DNA of 64,000 nt from Patiria pectinifera (GCA_029964075.1 CM057129.1:9973430-10037429), one strand, 5' to 3'; positions 36,223 to 46,749 are shown, counted from the stretch's first letter. Numbers and translations are program-made. The notes: a model not told the origin generated them from the letters alone.

Positions 36223-36829
36223 AGTCCGAGTACTTGGACCCAAATATCACATTTTCAACATTCGGTCGTGGTCTGGCCATAGTAGGGTCCAAGCTACACT
36301 CTTACGCTGTCAGACCTTTGCTCGAAATGAACAACAACCCAACACTTTGCCACAAAAACATCTGATTTCAGATTACACCATCAAAATGGCCTCAAAACTA
36401 GTAGGGGATTGATGACTAAGACTGAGTTGCTAAGGTTTACTTACATGTATGAACAGGTTGAACAATTAAAATTTACCGTTTAATTCAGAGAGTAGTGCAT
36501 TTTAAAATAATTTTATGGCTGCGACAACAATGTGATTTGGAGCTCTCTCAGAATTAAATGGTAAATTTCACTTTGCATCTGGATCGTTCGTAAACCTTAG
36601 CACCTCAGTCTTAATCATCAATCCTCTACTTGTGTCTCATGGGACGTTAGTAATTCTGTGGTTGTTTTGATGGTATGGTGAAATTGGATGTATTCTTGGC
36701 AAAGTGTCTGGTTGTTAGTCATTTTTTAATATTCCAGAATGTGCTGTTGGCAATTGGCTCGGACACTACTATCGCCAGACCACGACCGAATGTTAAAAAG
36801 CAAACATTTGGGTCCAAGTTACTTGGACT
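36223..36829. mobile_element. Foldback element, second copy
   Basis: Same family as 35434-36071: AGTCCGAGTACTTGGACCC left, GGGTCCAAGTTACTTGGACT right, with ACATTCGGTCGTGGTCTGGC paired in both arms. Two related copies in tandem suggest local duplication or nested targeting. Confidence 0.78.
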
Positions 36830-36849
36830 AATAGCTGACTAGGGGAAAT

Positions 36850-37345
36850 TTAGGCCCAGGCCCAGACGATCTTGGACCCAGACCAACTCAGACCTAGACC
36901 AACTTGGACCCAGACCAACTCAGAGCCTACATTTGTACGTGTACATGGTAGCCCAATACAGGCCCAGACAAATTCCAACCCAACAACTCAGATCCAGACC
37001 AACTCGGATCCAGACCAACTCGGATCCAGACCAACTCGGTTCCAGACCAACTCGGATCCAGACCAACTCGGATCCAGACCAACTCGGTTCCAGACCAACT
37101 CGGACCCAGACCAACTCGGACCCAGACCAACTCGGATCCAGACCAACTCAGACCTACATTTGTACGTGTACATGGTAGCCCAATACACGCCCAGACAAAT
37201 TCCAACCCAACAACTCGGACCCAGACCAACTCGGACCCAGACCAACTCGGATCCAGACCAACTCAGACCCAGACTGACTCAGACCTACATTTGTACGTGT
37301 ACATGGTAGCCCAATACACGCCCAGACCAATTTTGACCCAACCAC
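36850..37345. repeat. 16-bp minisatellite (GACCAACTCGGATCCA) with longer-period organisation
   Basis: About 20 copies of a 16-bp unit alternating GGATCCA, GGACCCA and GGTTCCA variants. They are interrupted three times (36926, 37153, 37287) by a GTACGTGTACATGGTAGCCC segment, giving a larger repeat period. The unit resembles the AACTTGGACCCA end of the adjoining foldback and may derive from it. Long open frames here are a by-product of the repeat. Confidence 0.9.
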
Positions 37346-37750
37346 TCTTACCTAGACCAACTCACGTGGTGGTAGCCCAACACAAACCTACCGGTACATG
37401 TAGCCCAATTCAGTTTAAATAATAGAACATACCGGTAGGCCTACATGTAATCTCTTCATGTACAATTTGGTAATTCTCATTACAGTAGCTTGCATTTATG
37501 CAGTTTGTTCGTCGTCTTTGGCACAAGTTAAACATGTTGAAAATCCATATTTTATCCTTCTTTAGGAAAACAACGATAACCGCCTAAATTTGATACAATT
37601 TGGAGCCAATGGCACCTTTGATTTGTACATGTGCACTATGCAAATATATTTTAGATGCATGTACAGCTTTAAAGGTATTATAACTTGGGGAAAGAATGTG
37701 ATTGTGTACAATGTACATGTAGGCTCTTAACTGTTAATGCTGGGAAAAAA

Positions 37751-37924
37751 TACGGGCAATTCACAATAGTGCGCCTCCAAGAGTTTGCAACGAGTTGGCC
37801 AATCACAATGCGCGAAATCAGTCGACCTTTTCCAAACGCACACATTGGGTCGACCGATTTTGCGCATTGTGATTGGCCAACGCGTTGCAAACTGTTGGAG
37901 GCGCGCTATTGTGAAACGACCGTA
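37751..37924. mobile_element. 174-bp hairpin MITE
   Basis: Nearly the whole element is two inverted arms: CACAATAGTGCGCCTCCAAG and TTGGCCAATCACAATGCGC left, their complements right. About 75-80 bp per arm. Contains an NF-Y-type CCAAT in each arm. Target duplication not clear. Confidence 0.75.
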
Positions 37925-38366
37925 TTGTGTTAGAATTTATGAATTCAAGAATAAATGTGAATGTGTAATTTATTAAGTTCAATCACTTTAACAACCTGCA
38001 GGCTTTGTTGTTACTTGAAATATTATTAGTCAGGTTGGCATCCGTTGGCATTCCCTTCTTCCATGTTGTTACCCGCCTTCGAATCCGGCCTGAGCCAACA
38101 TGGCCAATGTGCGGATTTGGTTATCAGTCCTCCAGTGATATCATGGGATTTTTGGTTTTTCCCAATATATTTTTCTAAGGTTAATAAAGCCAGCCTTTAA
38201 AACTCTACCGTCTTCTTATCCAGAAAGAATTAAAGATGGTACTTTCAACATGTATGAAAGGATAGACATTTGAATATTCAAGCACATGTGGATACAGTGA
38301 ACTTCTTGGACACACTATTTTTCTGTATTTCTTGGTTGTAATGTATTTCATAACTTCTGTTTACAG

Positions 38367-38520
38367 GGAGAGGGGTGTTTGCTGACAGAGATTTTGATGC
38401 AGGGGAGTTTCTCATGGAAAATGCTGGGGAGCTGATTTCCGCAGCAGAGGGCGAGCGCAGAGAGGAAACTACAGACAGTGTCTTCCGGTATTTCTTTACC
38501 AGCAGGGGCAAAGGTTACTG
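38367..38520 (+). CDS. Exon 2: SET domain, first part
   Basis: Acceptor TTTACAG then GGGRGV reading: GRGVFADRDFDAGEFLMENA, GELISAAEGERREE, VFRYFFTSRGKGY. This is the N-SET strand region of KMT5A-like enzymes. The donor is GTACGT at 38521; a stronger-looking GTAAGT lies 4 nt downstream but would put a stop right after the junction. Joining to 39365 recreates KGYCIDAT, matching YC-V-DAT of KMT5A. Confidence 0.82.
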
Positions 38521-38685
38521 GTACGTAAGTTGTGAAACTGTCATCAGTCAAATTTTGTAGTAATCGGTCATCATGTTTGTGGATTAAATTAATTTAGTCC
38601 TATAACTGAGCCAAACTAAGTGTTGCGATCTGTTAACTGGTTGACAGCAGTACTTTCTAATCTCTAGATAGTGCGGGAACCAACC

Positions 38686-38740
38686 AAAATACCCAGATGC
38701 GTAAAATAATAAAATATTATTGTATGCATCTGGGTATTTT
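38686..38740. repeat. Perfect short hairpin in intron 2
   Basis: AAAATACCCAGATGC is paired with GCATCTGGGTATTTT across an AT-rich loop. Could be a tiny MITE or a small structured RNA; no other support. Confidence 0.7.
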
Positions 38741-39364
38741 ATCTAAATTATTATTTCAGTCATCCGTGGGAATGCATACAATATGCTGAATAATAATAGA
38801 GAAAATAAGTCGTGCATATGCACCGTCGTTCTCAACTTTAGTCACAAAGAGCACTGGCCAACATCGGCTGTTGCTATGCGCATTGCTCAACCACTGCCCT
38901 TGCCTCCCAGCCATGTGCGACCGAAGCACGTGCTTCCACAGAAAAATCAGGGTGACACATACATGTAACGTAAAGTACGAGTGAAAAAACAGCCAGAAAA
39001 TTCCATTATAATGGAGGGAAAAAAATGTTTTTGCATTCTATAGCATTTTTGTGTAAAAAAGTTGATTCATTTTAAAAACCATGATTAACCCTAACAGTCC
39101 TGAATCCTCCAAAATCAATATATATAATTTTGCGCAGGCCTTAGGGAGATTAGGGTATGGTTGCTTTGCCTTTGACAATAGCCCCAAAATGCAGGGTAGA
39201 AAGGCCAATTACAGTAGACACCAAGGCCAAGGGCTCTTTTGTAAGGGCTTTTTATTTTTAATAAAAGTAAAAATTAGGAACAAAATAACAATTATTGCTC
39301 TTTTATTTTATGTATACAGTGTACATGTACATTGTTTTTCTTTTTTGGATTGTATTCATTGCAG

Positions 39365-39572
39365 TATTGATGCAACATCTGAACCAACAGAGGGGAAGCA
39401 ACTTGGGCGCTTAGTTAATCATGGTGATTTGAAGGAGGCCAATTCCAAGATGAAAGTCATCATGGATGGGGACAAACCAACACTCTGTCTGTTCTCCATT
39501 AAACCCATCCAGAAGGCAGAGGAAGTGTTATATGATTATGGGATCAACAAGTCTCCGTGGAAGACTGAAATG
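39365..39572 (+). CDS. Exon 3: SET domain core
   Basis: Encodes IDATSEPTEGKQLGRLVNHG, then a middle segment with PTLCLFSIKPIQKAEEVLYDYG and KSPWKTEM. LGRLxNH and YDYG are the cofactor and catalytic motifs of SET domains; the usual NHS is NHG here. KMT5A (SET8) mono-methylates histone H4 Lys20; whether this protein has that substrate is unknown. There is no Cys-rich post-SET, as in KMT5A. Acceptor CATTGCAG and donor GTATGA are both good, and the exon is free of lesions. Confidence 0.85.
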
Positions 39573-40195
39573 GTATGAACACGTAGTCTTACAATGTATG
39601 GGCATTAGGAAATAACATTGTGAGGGCCTGGTTGAGGCGAGGACCATTAAAATTGGGTTGCGTTCAACTCACATGAACGTTTGCAAACATTTGCCAAATT
39701 TTTATACACATCCTATAGAAAGCTGTTCATGTAGTTGGCAAACGTTGGTAAGTTAAACACACCCCAGGTCTGTTGTGACGCAGTGAAGACATGGTCGTTA
39801 CACTGTTTATTCCCTTTCGCCTAATAAATACCATTTTAATGAAATGAACAGTGATAATGCTAAAAATGTGTGACTTTTTTGTTAGTGCTTGTGTTTTGTT
39901 AGTGTTCAGGGACCATATTTCAGCTAAATACACGGTACCCTGTCTCTTCAATCTGTGTTTGTATTATTACTCACATGTTGCCAGAATCTGGCCAGTAATA
40001 CAATAGGATATGAGGCTGATATGCTGTGAAAATTGTCTGTACGCTTCAAATTTTCATAGCAGCTTTGAAAATTGCACACTGCACTTCCTTCCAAAATGTC
40101 TACATTGTGTTGACTGTCTTTGCGATTGAAAACTTGGATTTTTGACCTTATTACTTGTACTTTTGTAAGTTTTGTAACCTTCTTAGGACAAAACC

Positions 40196-40297
40196 AATAG
40201 AGGTTATGCGTTAAGGCGAAGTTAGAGGGCAAACCTTTGTATAAATTAAAATAACACACGAAACCCTCTAAGATGGCCGCAACGCATAACCTCTATT
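40196..40297. mobile_element. 102-bp MITE-like inverted repeat in intron 3
   Basis: Ends AATAGAGGTTATGCGTT and AACGCATAACCTCTATT are perfect inverted copies; the similarity continues imperfectly for about 35 bp. Contains AAGATGGCCGC near its right end. No clear target duplication. Confidence 0.7.
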
Positions 40298-40594
40298 AGC
40301 AACTATTGCAACAAAGCAAGATGTTTTAATGCTCTCTTGTCAGACTACACATGGTGTTTGAATGTTATATATTATATGGTACATACCTGCACAGTTGGAA
40401 CACTGTACTATTTTTTAATTGTCATTTTGTTATTAAGTTGGTTTTGGTATCAGTATGTGCCAAGTCCGATTCCTGTATGATGAGTCGGAACCCGAGTCAA
40501 CAGGTGAAGTCTTAGTTTCAGAACTTGCTTTGTCTTACACTTATTTCTACACTTGAACAATTATAAATGATTATTATTATTTTATTTTTTTCAG

Positions 40595-41914
40595 AATACA
40601 CCAGCTTCAAGTAGAAAACCCGAAGCCTCAAGTGAACCACCTGAGGCTTCTAGTGGACAACCTGTGGCTTTCAGCGGAACACCCGAGGCTTTCAGCGAAA
40701 CATCCGAGGCTTTCAGCGGAACACCTGAGGCTTTTAGCGGAGCACCCGAAGCCTCAAGTGGATCACCCGAAGCCTCAAGCGGAACAACCGAAGCCTCAAG
40801 CGGAACAACCGAAGTCTCAAGCGGAACAACCGAAGCCTCAAGCGGAACAACCGAAGTCTCAAGCGGAACAACCGAAGCCTCAAGCGGAACAACCGAAGCC
40901 TCAAGCGGAACAACCGAAGCCTCAAGCGGAACAACCGAAGCCTCAAGCGGAACAACTGAAGCCTCAAGCGGAACAACTGAAGCCTCAAGCGGAACACCCG
41001 AAGACTCAAGCGGAACACCCGAAGCCTCAAGCAGAACACCCGAAGCCTCAAGCGGAACACCTGAAGCCTCAAGCGGAACAACTGAAGCCTCAAGCGGAAC
41101 ACCCGATGCCTCAAGCGGAACAATCGAAGCCTCAAGCGGAACAACCGAAGCCTCAAGCGGAACAACCGAAGCCTCAAGCAGAACAACCGAAGTCTCAAGC
41201 GGAACACCCGAAGCCTCAAGCGGAACAACCGAAGCCTCAAGCAGAACACCCGAAGCCTCAAGCGGAACAACCGAAGCCTCAAGCGGTACAACCGAAGCCT
41301 CAAGCAGAACACCCGAAGCCTCAAGCAGAACACCCGAAGCCTCAAGCGGAACAACCGAAGCCTCAAGCAGAACACCCGAAGCCTCAAGCAGAACACCCGA
41401 AGCCTCAAGCGGAACAACCGAAGCCTCAAGCAGAACACCCGAAGCCTCAAGTGGAACACCGGAAGCCTCAAGCGGTACAACCGAAGCCTCAAGCGGAACA
41501 ACCGAAGCCTCAAGCGGAACACACGAAGCCTCAAGCGGAACATCCGTGGCATTCAGCTTACCACCGGAGGCTTTCAGCGGAACACCTGAGGTTTTCAGCG
41601 GAACACCCGAGGCTTTCAGCGGAACACCCGAGGTTTTCAGCGAAACACCCGAGGTTTTCAGCAGAACACCCGAGGCTGTCAGCGGAACACCCGAGGCTTT
41701 CAGCGGAACACCCGAGGCTGTCAGCGGAACTCCCGAGACTTTCAGCGGAATGCAACAGCTGTCTGTTGTCATAGAAACATCAGAGCATCTTCCTTGCACA
41801 TGTAATCCTGTTGATTTGTCAGAAATTGCACTGGACTCGGATGATTCATTGACATTTGCTGAGAGATTAGATGACAGGTTTATCCACCTCAATGGATCAA
41901 GAATGTCCACGTAG
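40595..41914 (+). CDS. Exon 4, intact part: heptad-repeat tail and stop
   Basis: Acceptor TTTTTTTCAG at 40585-40594. Frame continues from the SET exon as NTPASSRKPEASSE. About 55 seven-residue repeats follow, PEASSGT/TEASSGT in the middle and PEAFSGT at both ends, then a unique segment (MQQLSVVIETSEHLPCTCNP, LDSDDSLTFAERLDD) and a TAG at 41912. The repeat is Ser/Thr/Pro/Glu-rich, probably disordered and a possible phosphorylation or glycosylation platform. With exons 1-3 this gives 600 residues. The TAG is followed by 350 more in-frame codons, so it probably arose by mutation. Confidence 0.72.
   Translation, partial: NTPASSRKPEASSEPPEASSGQPVAFSGTPEAFSETSEAFSGTPEAFSGAPEASSGSPEASSGTTEASSGTTEVSSGTTEASSGTTEVSSGTTEASSGTTEASSGTTEASSGTTEASSGTTEASSGTTEASSGTPEDSSGTPEASSRTPEASSGTPEASSGTTEASSGTPDASSGTIEASSGTTEASSGTTEASSRTTEVSSGTPEASSGTTEASSRTPEASSGTTEASSGTTEASSRTPEASSRTPEASSGTTEASSRTPEASSRTPEASSGTTEASSRTPEASSGTPEASSGTTEASSGTTEASSGTHEASSGTSVAFSLPPEAFSGTPEVFSGTPEAFSGTPEVFSETPEVFSRTPEAVSGTPEAFSGTPEAVSGTPETFSGMQQLSVVIETSEHLPCTCNPVDLSEIALDSDDSLTFAERLDDRFIHLNGSRMST
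40600..41755. repeat. 21-bp coding minisatellite
   Basis: Unit GAAGCCTCAAGCGGAACAACC, about 55 copies, inside exon 4. Because 21 is divisible by three and the unit lacks stops, long frames also open in the other forward frames and on the minus strand; these are not genes. The two edges carry the older variant GAGGCTTTCAGCGGAACACCC. Confidence 0.95.
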
Positions 41915-43887
41915 GCAGCTGGAACTGCCCAAGTAGACATCTATAGAGACATCTCTAAACAAGTATCAGGACCACAGAACCCTAAGGTAAATTTGTTGGT
42001 TCATGTATCTGACAACACAGCTCAACTTGGTCTAGGTCCCCATGAGCCACTTGCTGGTAGTGGAAATGAATCTGATGCTGATGGGATGTCTGTCGAGGAT
42101 GAGGATGAATCCAGTGTGTATGAACCCTCAAGATGGAGTGAAGAGGATTCAGTGTCATCTGACAGCAGCGAGTTGTCAGACAATTTGGATGAATTTCCAC
42201 AAAAGAGGTCTTGTACAACCAAGGCTAAGGTTCCAAAATCTGGGATTGTGTCTTTTTCAAGTGAATCTGATTCTTCAGAATCAGCTGAACAAGGCACAAC
42301 TACCAGTAGTTCCAAAGTAACACCAGCCAGCACTTCTTGCGGTTCCAAGCGTAAGAACAAAGAGAATATATCACCTCGAAAAAGAGGGGAAAAGTGCAAA
42401 GGTAAACAGAAATCTGTTGTGCAAGAAAAATATGCTTGGGTAGTGTCCTCAGCAAACACTGCCAAAAAAGGACAAAGGGTGTGGGACAAAAGACATTACT
42501 GCGTGTTTTGTCTAAAACCTTACAAAAAGTTGTCGAAACATTGGGAGGACAAACATTCAGAAGAAAGTGAGGTCGGAAAAATATTTGCGCTTGAAAAAAA
42601 AACCAAAGAGAGAAGTCACCTCATTGCAAATTTGAGAAAAGCTGGTGACTACGAACATAATAAGAGAGTGTTGGCTGGTGAGGACAAAGGTGAGCTAATT
42701 GTTCATAAGCGGCCGAACTACGGTGACAAGTCTAAAACCAATGAGTACATGTTTTGTTCAGATTGCCGAGGCCTTTACAAGAAAAAGGCTCTCTACAGAC
42801 ATAAAAAAAAATGTCCTCAGCGTAAAATGTACAAAAAGGGTTCCAGACATATTAGAGCAGGGGCAGCCCTTCTGCCAATACCGCATGATGTCTCCAGTTG
42901 TCTAAAAGGTGTACTCAGTGGAATGGAGCAAGACCATATCACCATAGTTGCCAGAATGACCCCCTAATTCTGAAACTTGGTGAGCATTATGCTGCTGCTG
43001 CAGGGCATACTAATAATAGTAACCACTACATTGCTCAGAAGATGAGGGAAGCTTCACGTTTACTGTCTGCTGCACGTAGCCTCAATGAACGAATCTGTAC
43101 TGCAAAGGACTTAGTCCTTCCAAGAAACTTTGACATTGTTGTTGATGCTGCCTTGAAATGTTCAAGGTTTGATGACACAACATTTCAGTTTTCCACTCCA
43201 TCATTGGCAAGGAAACATGGCCACATACTTAATAGGTAAATAGTAGACGCTGAAGCCCTGAAAACGGGGGTTTTTGTTGATGATGGGCAAAGTGCAGCAG
43301 GCTTTAAACGACTCATGCAATCAGAATGGAGTACAAGAGTCTCAGGTCATGCATTAAGACAGGCGAGCGAGGCCAAATGGAATGAACCACAAAGGCTGCC
43401 GCTTACACAAGATATAATGAAATTGCACAAACACATGCGTGAAGAAGAGCACAGGCTAAAATCTCAAATACGACAGTCTGGAATTTCAGGGGAGAGTTTT
43501 ACAAAGTTAGCACAAGTAACACTGGCACAGCTAATTGTGTATAACAGAAGACGGCCAGGAGAAACACAGTTTCTGAAAGTGGAAACTTACCAAAAGAATG
43601 TAGCACGTGGAGTAGATGCTCATGGTGACGTTATGGAATCATTGTCCCTGTCAGAGAAACTGTCTATTGACAGGTTGTCCCTAGTGTATATACGAGGGAA
43701 ACGAAATAGAGGAGTGCCACTTCTTTTCACTCCAAAGATGAGAGAATCTGTTGATATCTTGGTTAGTTCACGAGAGCAAGTTGGGGTTCATCCCGAAAAT
43801 CCCTATGTTTTTGCTCGGATAAATGCAGATGCAATGGGTCCGCACAGGGGATGTGACTGTTTGCGGATGCTTGCAAAAAAAATGTAA
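41915..43887 (+). pseudogene. Zinc-knuckle and tyrosine-recombinase-like half of the gene, broken
   Basis: In frame with exon 4 after the TAG: an acidic, Ser-rich linker, a basic stretch, then C-x2-C-x9-H-x4-H (CVFCLKPY, about 42500) and C-x2-C-x11-H-x3-C (CSDCRGLY, about 42757). Near 42953 one nucleotide is lost; the next frame gives NDPLILKLGEHYAA. A TAA at 43237 sits inside the conserved core, then IVDAEALK, WNEPQRLPLTQDI, IVYNRRRPGET and VYIRGKRNRGVPLLFTPKM continue. The last resembles the GK-x-R-x-VPL beta-hairpin of tyrosine recombinases. The frame ends at 43885 in an A-run, before any H-x-x-R or catalytic Tyr. Confidence 0.7.
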
Positions 43888-45169
43888 AAAAAAAAAAAAT
43901 CCTAGCACACTGATTTTCTAGATTCAGTCAAGAACTGTGAAATATAAAAAAAAAACACCTGTAAGTGCATGTATGTATCATGTGCTGGGATGGTTTTGTT
44001 CATGTGTTCATTCAAGATACATGTAATTATAAATACATGTAATTATTAACAGACCTGTTATTTGTTGTGTTTTCTCCTTTTCACTCATCCCTTCAATCGA
44101 TCTTGATTTCTGTTTTTGACATCAGAAAAGTTGGAACCTACAGTGTATTCATTAATGTGTGTTTTAATTAGTTTATAAAAAAAAACATAATTAATTACTT
44201 TAATGTTCAAGAAATATGAGTTACCAAAGAAATTGAAAACGCTGTTTCCTAGTTACCCCAGAACTTGGAAGGAAATAATGACACATTTCAGTTTAATGTA
44301 CTTTAAAAATGGTTGTGATGATACATGACAAAACAGGGAATTATACATGTAGTTCCACATGTTGAGATGGTCATAGAATACAAGTTGAGTTTTATTTTGT
44401 ATAGTTATGTTAACTCACAAGAATGAGTGAATGAGTGAGTTTCAGTTTTAAGGCGAGTCTCGACACAAAACAAAATTAGTTGTATCATATTGAGGAGTTT
44501 TGACAGTGTGTTGCTAAAAGTGTCTTGAGTACAAAGTATCTGATTACTATGAGATCATTTTTTGCAAATTTTTGATTATGCAAAAATGCTACATGTATAT
44601 CCTTCTCTTATTCCCCTTAAGCATCACTACACTACATGTCAGTTGATTGCAACATTTTTGGACATTGTGACCAGGTTCATTGTGACCGTAATGATTTCAG
44701 TGCTGTGTTATGAAAGCTGTTGAAGATCATTTTTTTGTGAAAAGGGCTGCAGTCGGGATTAGAATCATCTGCCTGGTTATTAAATTGACGGATCATTCCA
44801 ATTGCAAAGTATTCTAGCTTTTTTTTCCACAGCATCCAGGATTTTACGCAGCTTGGTCACAGTGTTCAAAATGTTGTGATCAACTGACCATTGCGCAGTG
44901 TTGCGTGACTAAAATTAATTGAAACTTGTAAGGATTTTTCACGTTGGCAAGGATAGGGAGTATCTGCTGACTAAACAAATTTCAAAATATACCAGGCACA
45001 TGTATATTGTGGGTTTTGATACACAGGACAAAGTGAGGAGTTGTAGTTTTAATTGTTTTGATTCACAGGACAAAATGAGGAATCGTAGTTTTAACTGTTG
45101 ATTCACAGGACAAAATGAGGAGTTACAGTTTTTACTGTGTTATTATAGTTGGGGAGATTTGTGATGTGA

Positions 45170-45425
45170 TTGACTTGTATGATACAGGCATGGAATTTGG
45201 CACACAGTCATAGTATGTCATTAGAACTGGCTATGGAGCCATCAAAGATTTTTACTTTGAAAAATATAAGTATAATAGCATGAAATTTTCAAAATGGCTG
45301 CCATTGCATGTTATCCTACCCATATTTTTCAAACAACAAATCTGCGATGGCTCCATATCCAAATATCTTTCCCATGACATACTAGGACTGTGTGCCCAAT
45401 TCCATGCCTTTATCATAAAAGTGAA
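45170..45425. repeat. Hairpin inside the minisatellite, copy 1
   Basis: Left arm includes TTTGGCACACAGTC and GGCTATGGAGCCATC; right arm has the complements GATGGCTCCATATCC and GACTGTGTGCCCAA. Arms of about 85 bp, loop of about 85 bp. Repeated at 45983-46244. Confidence 0.8.
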
Positions 45426-45982
45426 CAGTTCACATAACATTATATTGAGCACCGATCTCCTCGACTAATACAAGGGACAAAATAAGGAGTTGTACATGTA
45501 GTAAACTGTGTTTATACACAAGACAAAATGAGGAGTTTAGTTTTAATTGTGTCTATACACAAGACAAAATGAGGAGTTTAGTTTTAATTGTGTCTATACA
45601 CAAGACAAAATGAGGAGTTTGGTTTTAATTGTGTCCATACACAAGACAAAATGAGGAGTTTGGTTTTAATTGTGTTGATTCACATGACGAATGAGGAGTT
45701 TAGTCCTATTTGTGTTCATAAACAAGACAAAATGAGGAGTTTAGTTTCAATTGTGTTCATACACAAGACAAAATGAGGAGTTTTATGTGTTAATACAAAA
45801 GACAAAATGAGGAGTTTAGAATTTAATTGTGTTTATACACAGGACAAAATGAGGAGTTTGGCTTTAGTTGTGTTCATACACAAGACAAAATGAGGAGTTT
45901 ATATTTAATTGTAATTTTACACAGGACAAAATGAGGAGTTACCGGTTTTACTGTGTTAATATAGTTGGGGAGATTTGTGGTG

Positions 45983-46244
45983 AGATTGACTTTTATGATA
46001 AAGGCACAGAATTTGGCACACAGTCGGAGTATGTCATTAGAAAGATAATTGGCTATGGAGCCATCAAAGATTTTTACTTTGAAAAAATATAAGTATAATA
46101 GCATGAAATTTTCAAAATGGCTGCCATTGCATGTTATCCTACCCATATTTTTCAAACAACAAATCTGCAATGGCTCCATAGCCAAATATCTTTCCCATGA
46201 CATACTAGGACTGTGTGCCCAATTCCATGCCTTTATCATAAAAG
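45983..46244. repeat. Hairpin inside the minisatellite, copy 2
   Basis: Near-identical to 45170-45425; here the arms pair better (GGCTATGGAGCCAT with ATGGCTCCATAGCC). Confidence 0.8.
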
Positions 46245-46749
46245 GGATCAGTTCACATAACATTATATTGAGCACCGATCTCCTCGACTAATACACGGGA
46301 CAAAATGAGTTGTAGTTTTAACTGTGTTGATTCACAGGGCGACATGAGGAGTTGAGTTTTAATTGTGTTTATACACAAAACAAAATGAGGAGTTTAGCTT
46401 TAATTGTGTTTATACACAAGACAAAATGAGGAGTTTGGCTTTGTGTTTATACACAAGACAAAATGAGGAGTTGAGTTTTAATTGTGTTTATACACAAGAC
46501 AAAATGAGGAGTTTAGTTTTAATTGTGTTTATACACACAACAAAATGAGGAGTTTAGCTTTAATTGTGTTTCACATACATGACAAAATGAGGAGTTGCAG
46601 TTGTACTTTTAATTGTGTTTACAAATCTGACAAAATGAGGAGTTATGGTATTTTGTGTTACATGCTTGTATTTATTCTACATACATGGAAGAATATTAGA
46701 CATGACTCTCGCTTATTTTGTATCCCAAAGGGCATGGGTGTTAGTTAAA

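Larger units (their letters stand above)
32893..43887 (+). pseudogene. SET domain - heptad repeat - zinc knuckle - tyrosine-recombinase-like gene, 3' half broken
   Basis: Four exons join cleanly (32893-33013, 38367-38520, 39365-39572, 40595 onward; phases 1, 2, 0). The order is a basic N-terminus, a KMT5A-like SET domain, about 55 PEASSGT-type heptads, an acidic serine-rich linker, two Cys/His motifs, and a domain of a large uncharacterised animal family that I relate to tyrosine recombinases. In exon 4 the frame from 40595 to 42964 is interrupted only by TAG at 41912; a 1-nt loss near 42953 and TAA at 43237 follow. The recombinase C-terminus with the expected H-x-x-R and Tyr is absent. The first 600 codons are intact, so a SET-plus-repeat protein could still be made. 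Start at 32893 has good context (AAAATGGC); an in-frame ATG at 32734 would add 53 residues. Confidence 0.7.
45030..46650. repeat. 40-bp minisatellite array (GACAAAATGAGGAGTTT) in two blocks
   Basis: About 20 copies of a unit of roughly 40 bp, core ACAAGACAAAATGAGGAGTT then TTAATTGTGTT-AT-CAC. Two blocks are separated and followed by near-identical 320-bp segments containing a hairpin (45170-45425 and 45983-46244), giving an 815-bp higher-order repeat. The short open frames here are repeat artefacts. The GAGGAGTT core also appears at 32531, 32572 and 44494. Confidence 0.92.

Noticed and set aside
36872-37309. 145-codon frame and several minus-strand frames
   Set aside because: Products of the 16-bp minisatellite; no other coding sign.
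36850-37345. CRISPR-like array
   Set aside because: Regular short repeats, but the context is eukaryotic, there are no unique spacers and the units abut directly.
39081-39578. 165-codon frame beginning before exon 3
   Set aside because: The upstream part is intron read-through: a good acceptor at 39364 and the CIDAT join to exon 2 define the exon start. Part of the extra sequence is a dispersed repeat also seen at 35032.
41912-41914. TAG as a programmed readthrough codon
   Set aside because: Possible in principle because the frame stays open for 350 codons, but a frameshift and a second stop follow, so mutation is the simpler explanation.
40591-41940. 449-codon frame on the minus strand and 380-codon frame in another forward frame
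   Set aside because: Both arise because the 21-bp coding repeat lacks stops in several frames. The forward frame joined to the SET exons is the only one with domain and splice support.
45588-46748. Several 60-90-codon frames
   Set aside because: Repeat-encoded peptides of the 40-bp minisatellite.
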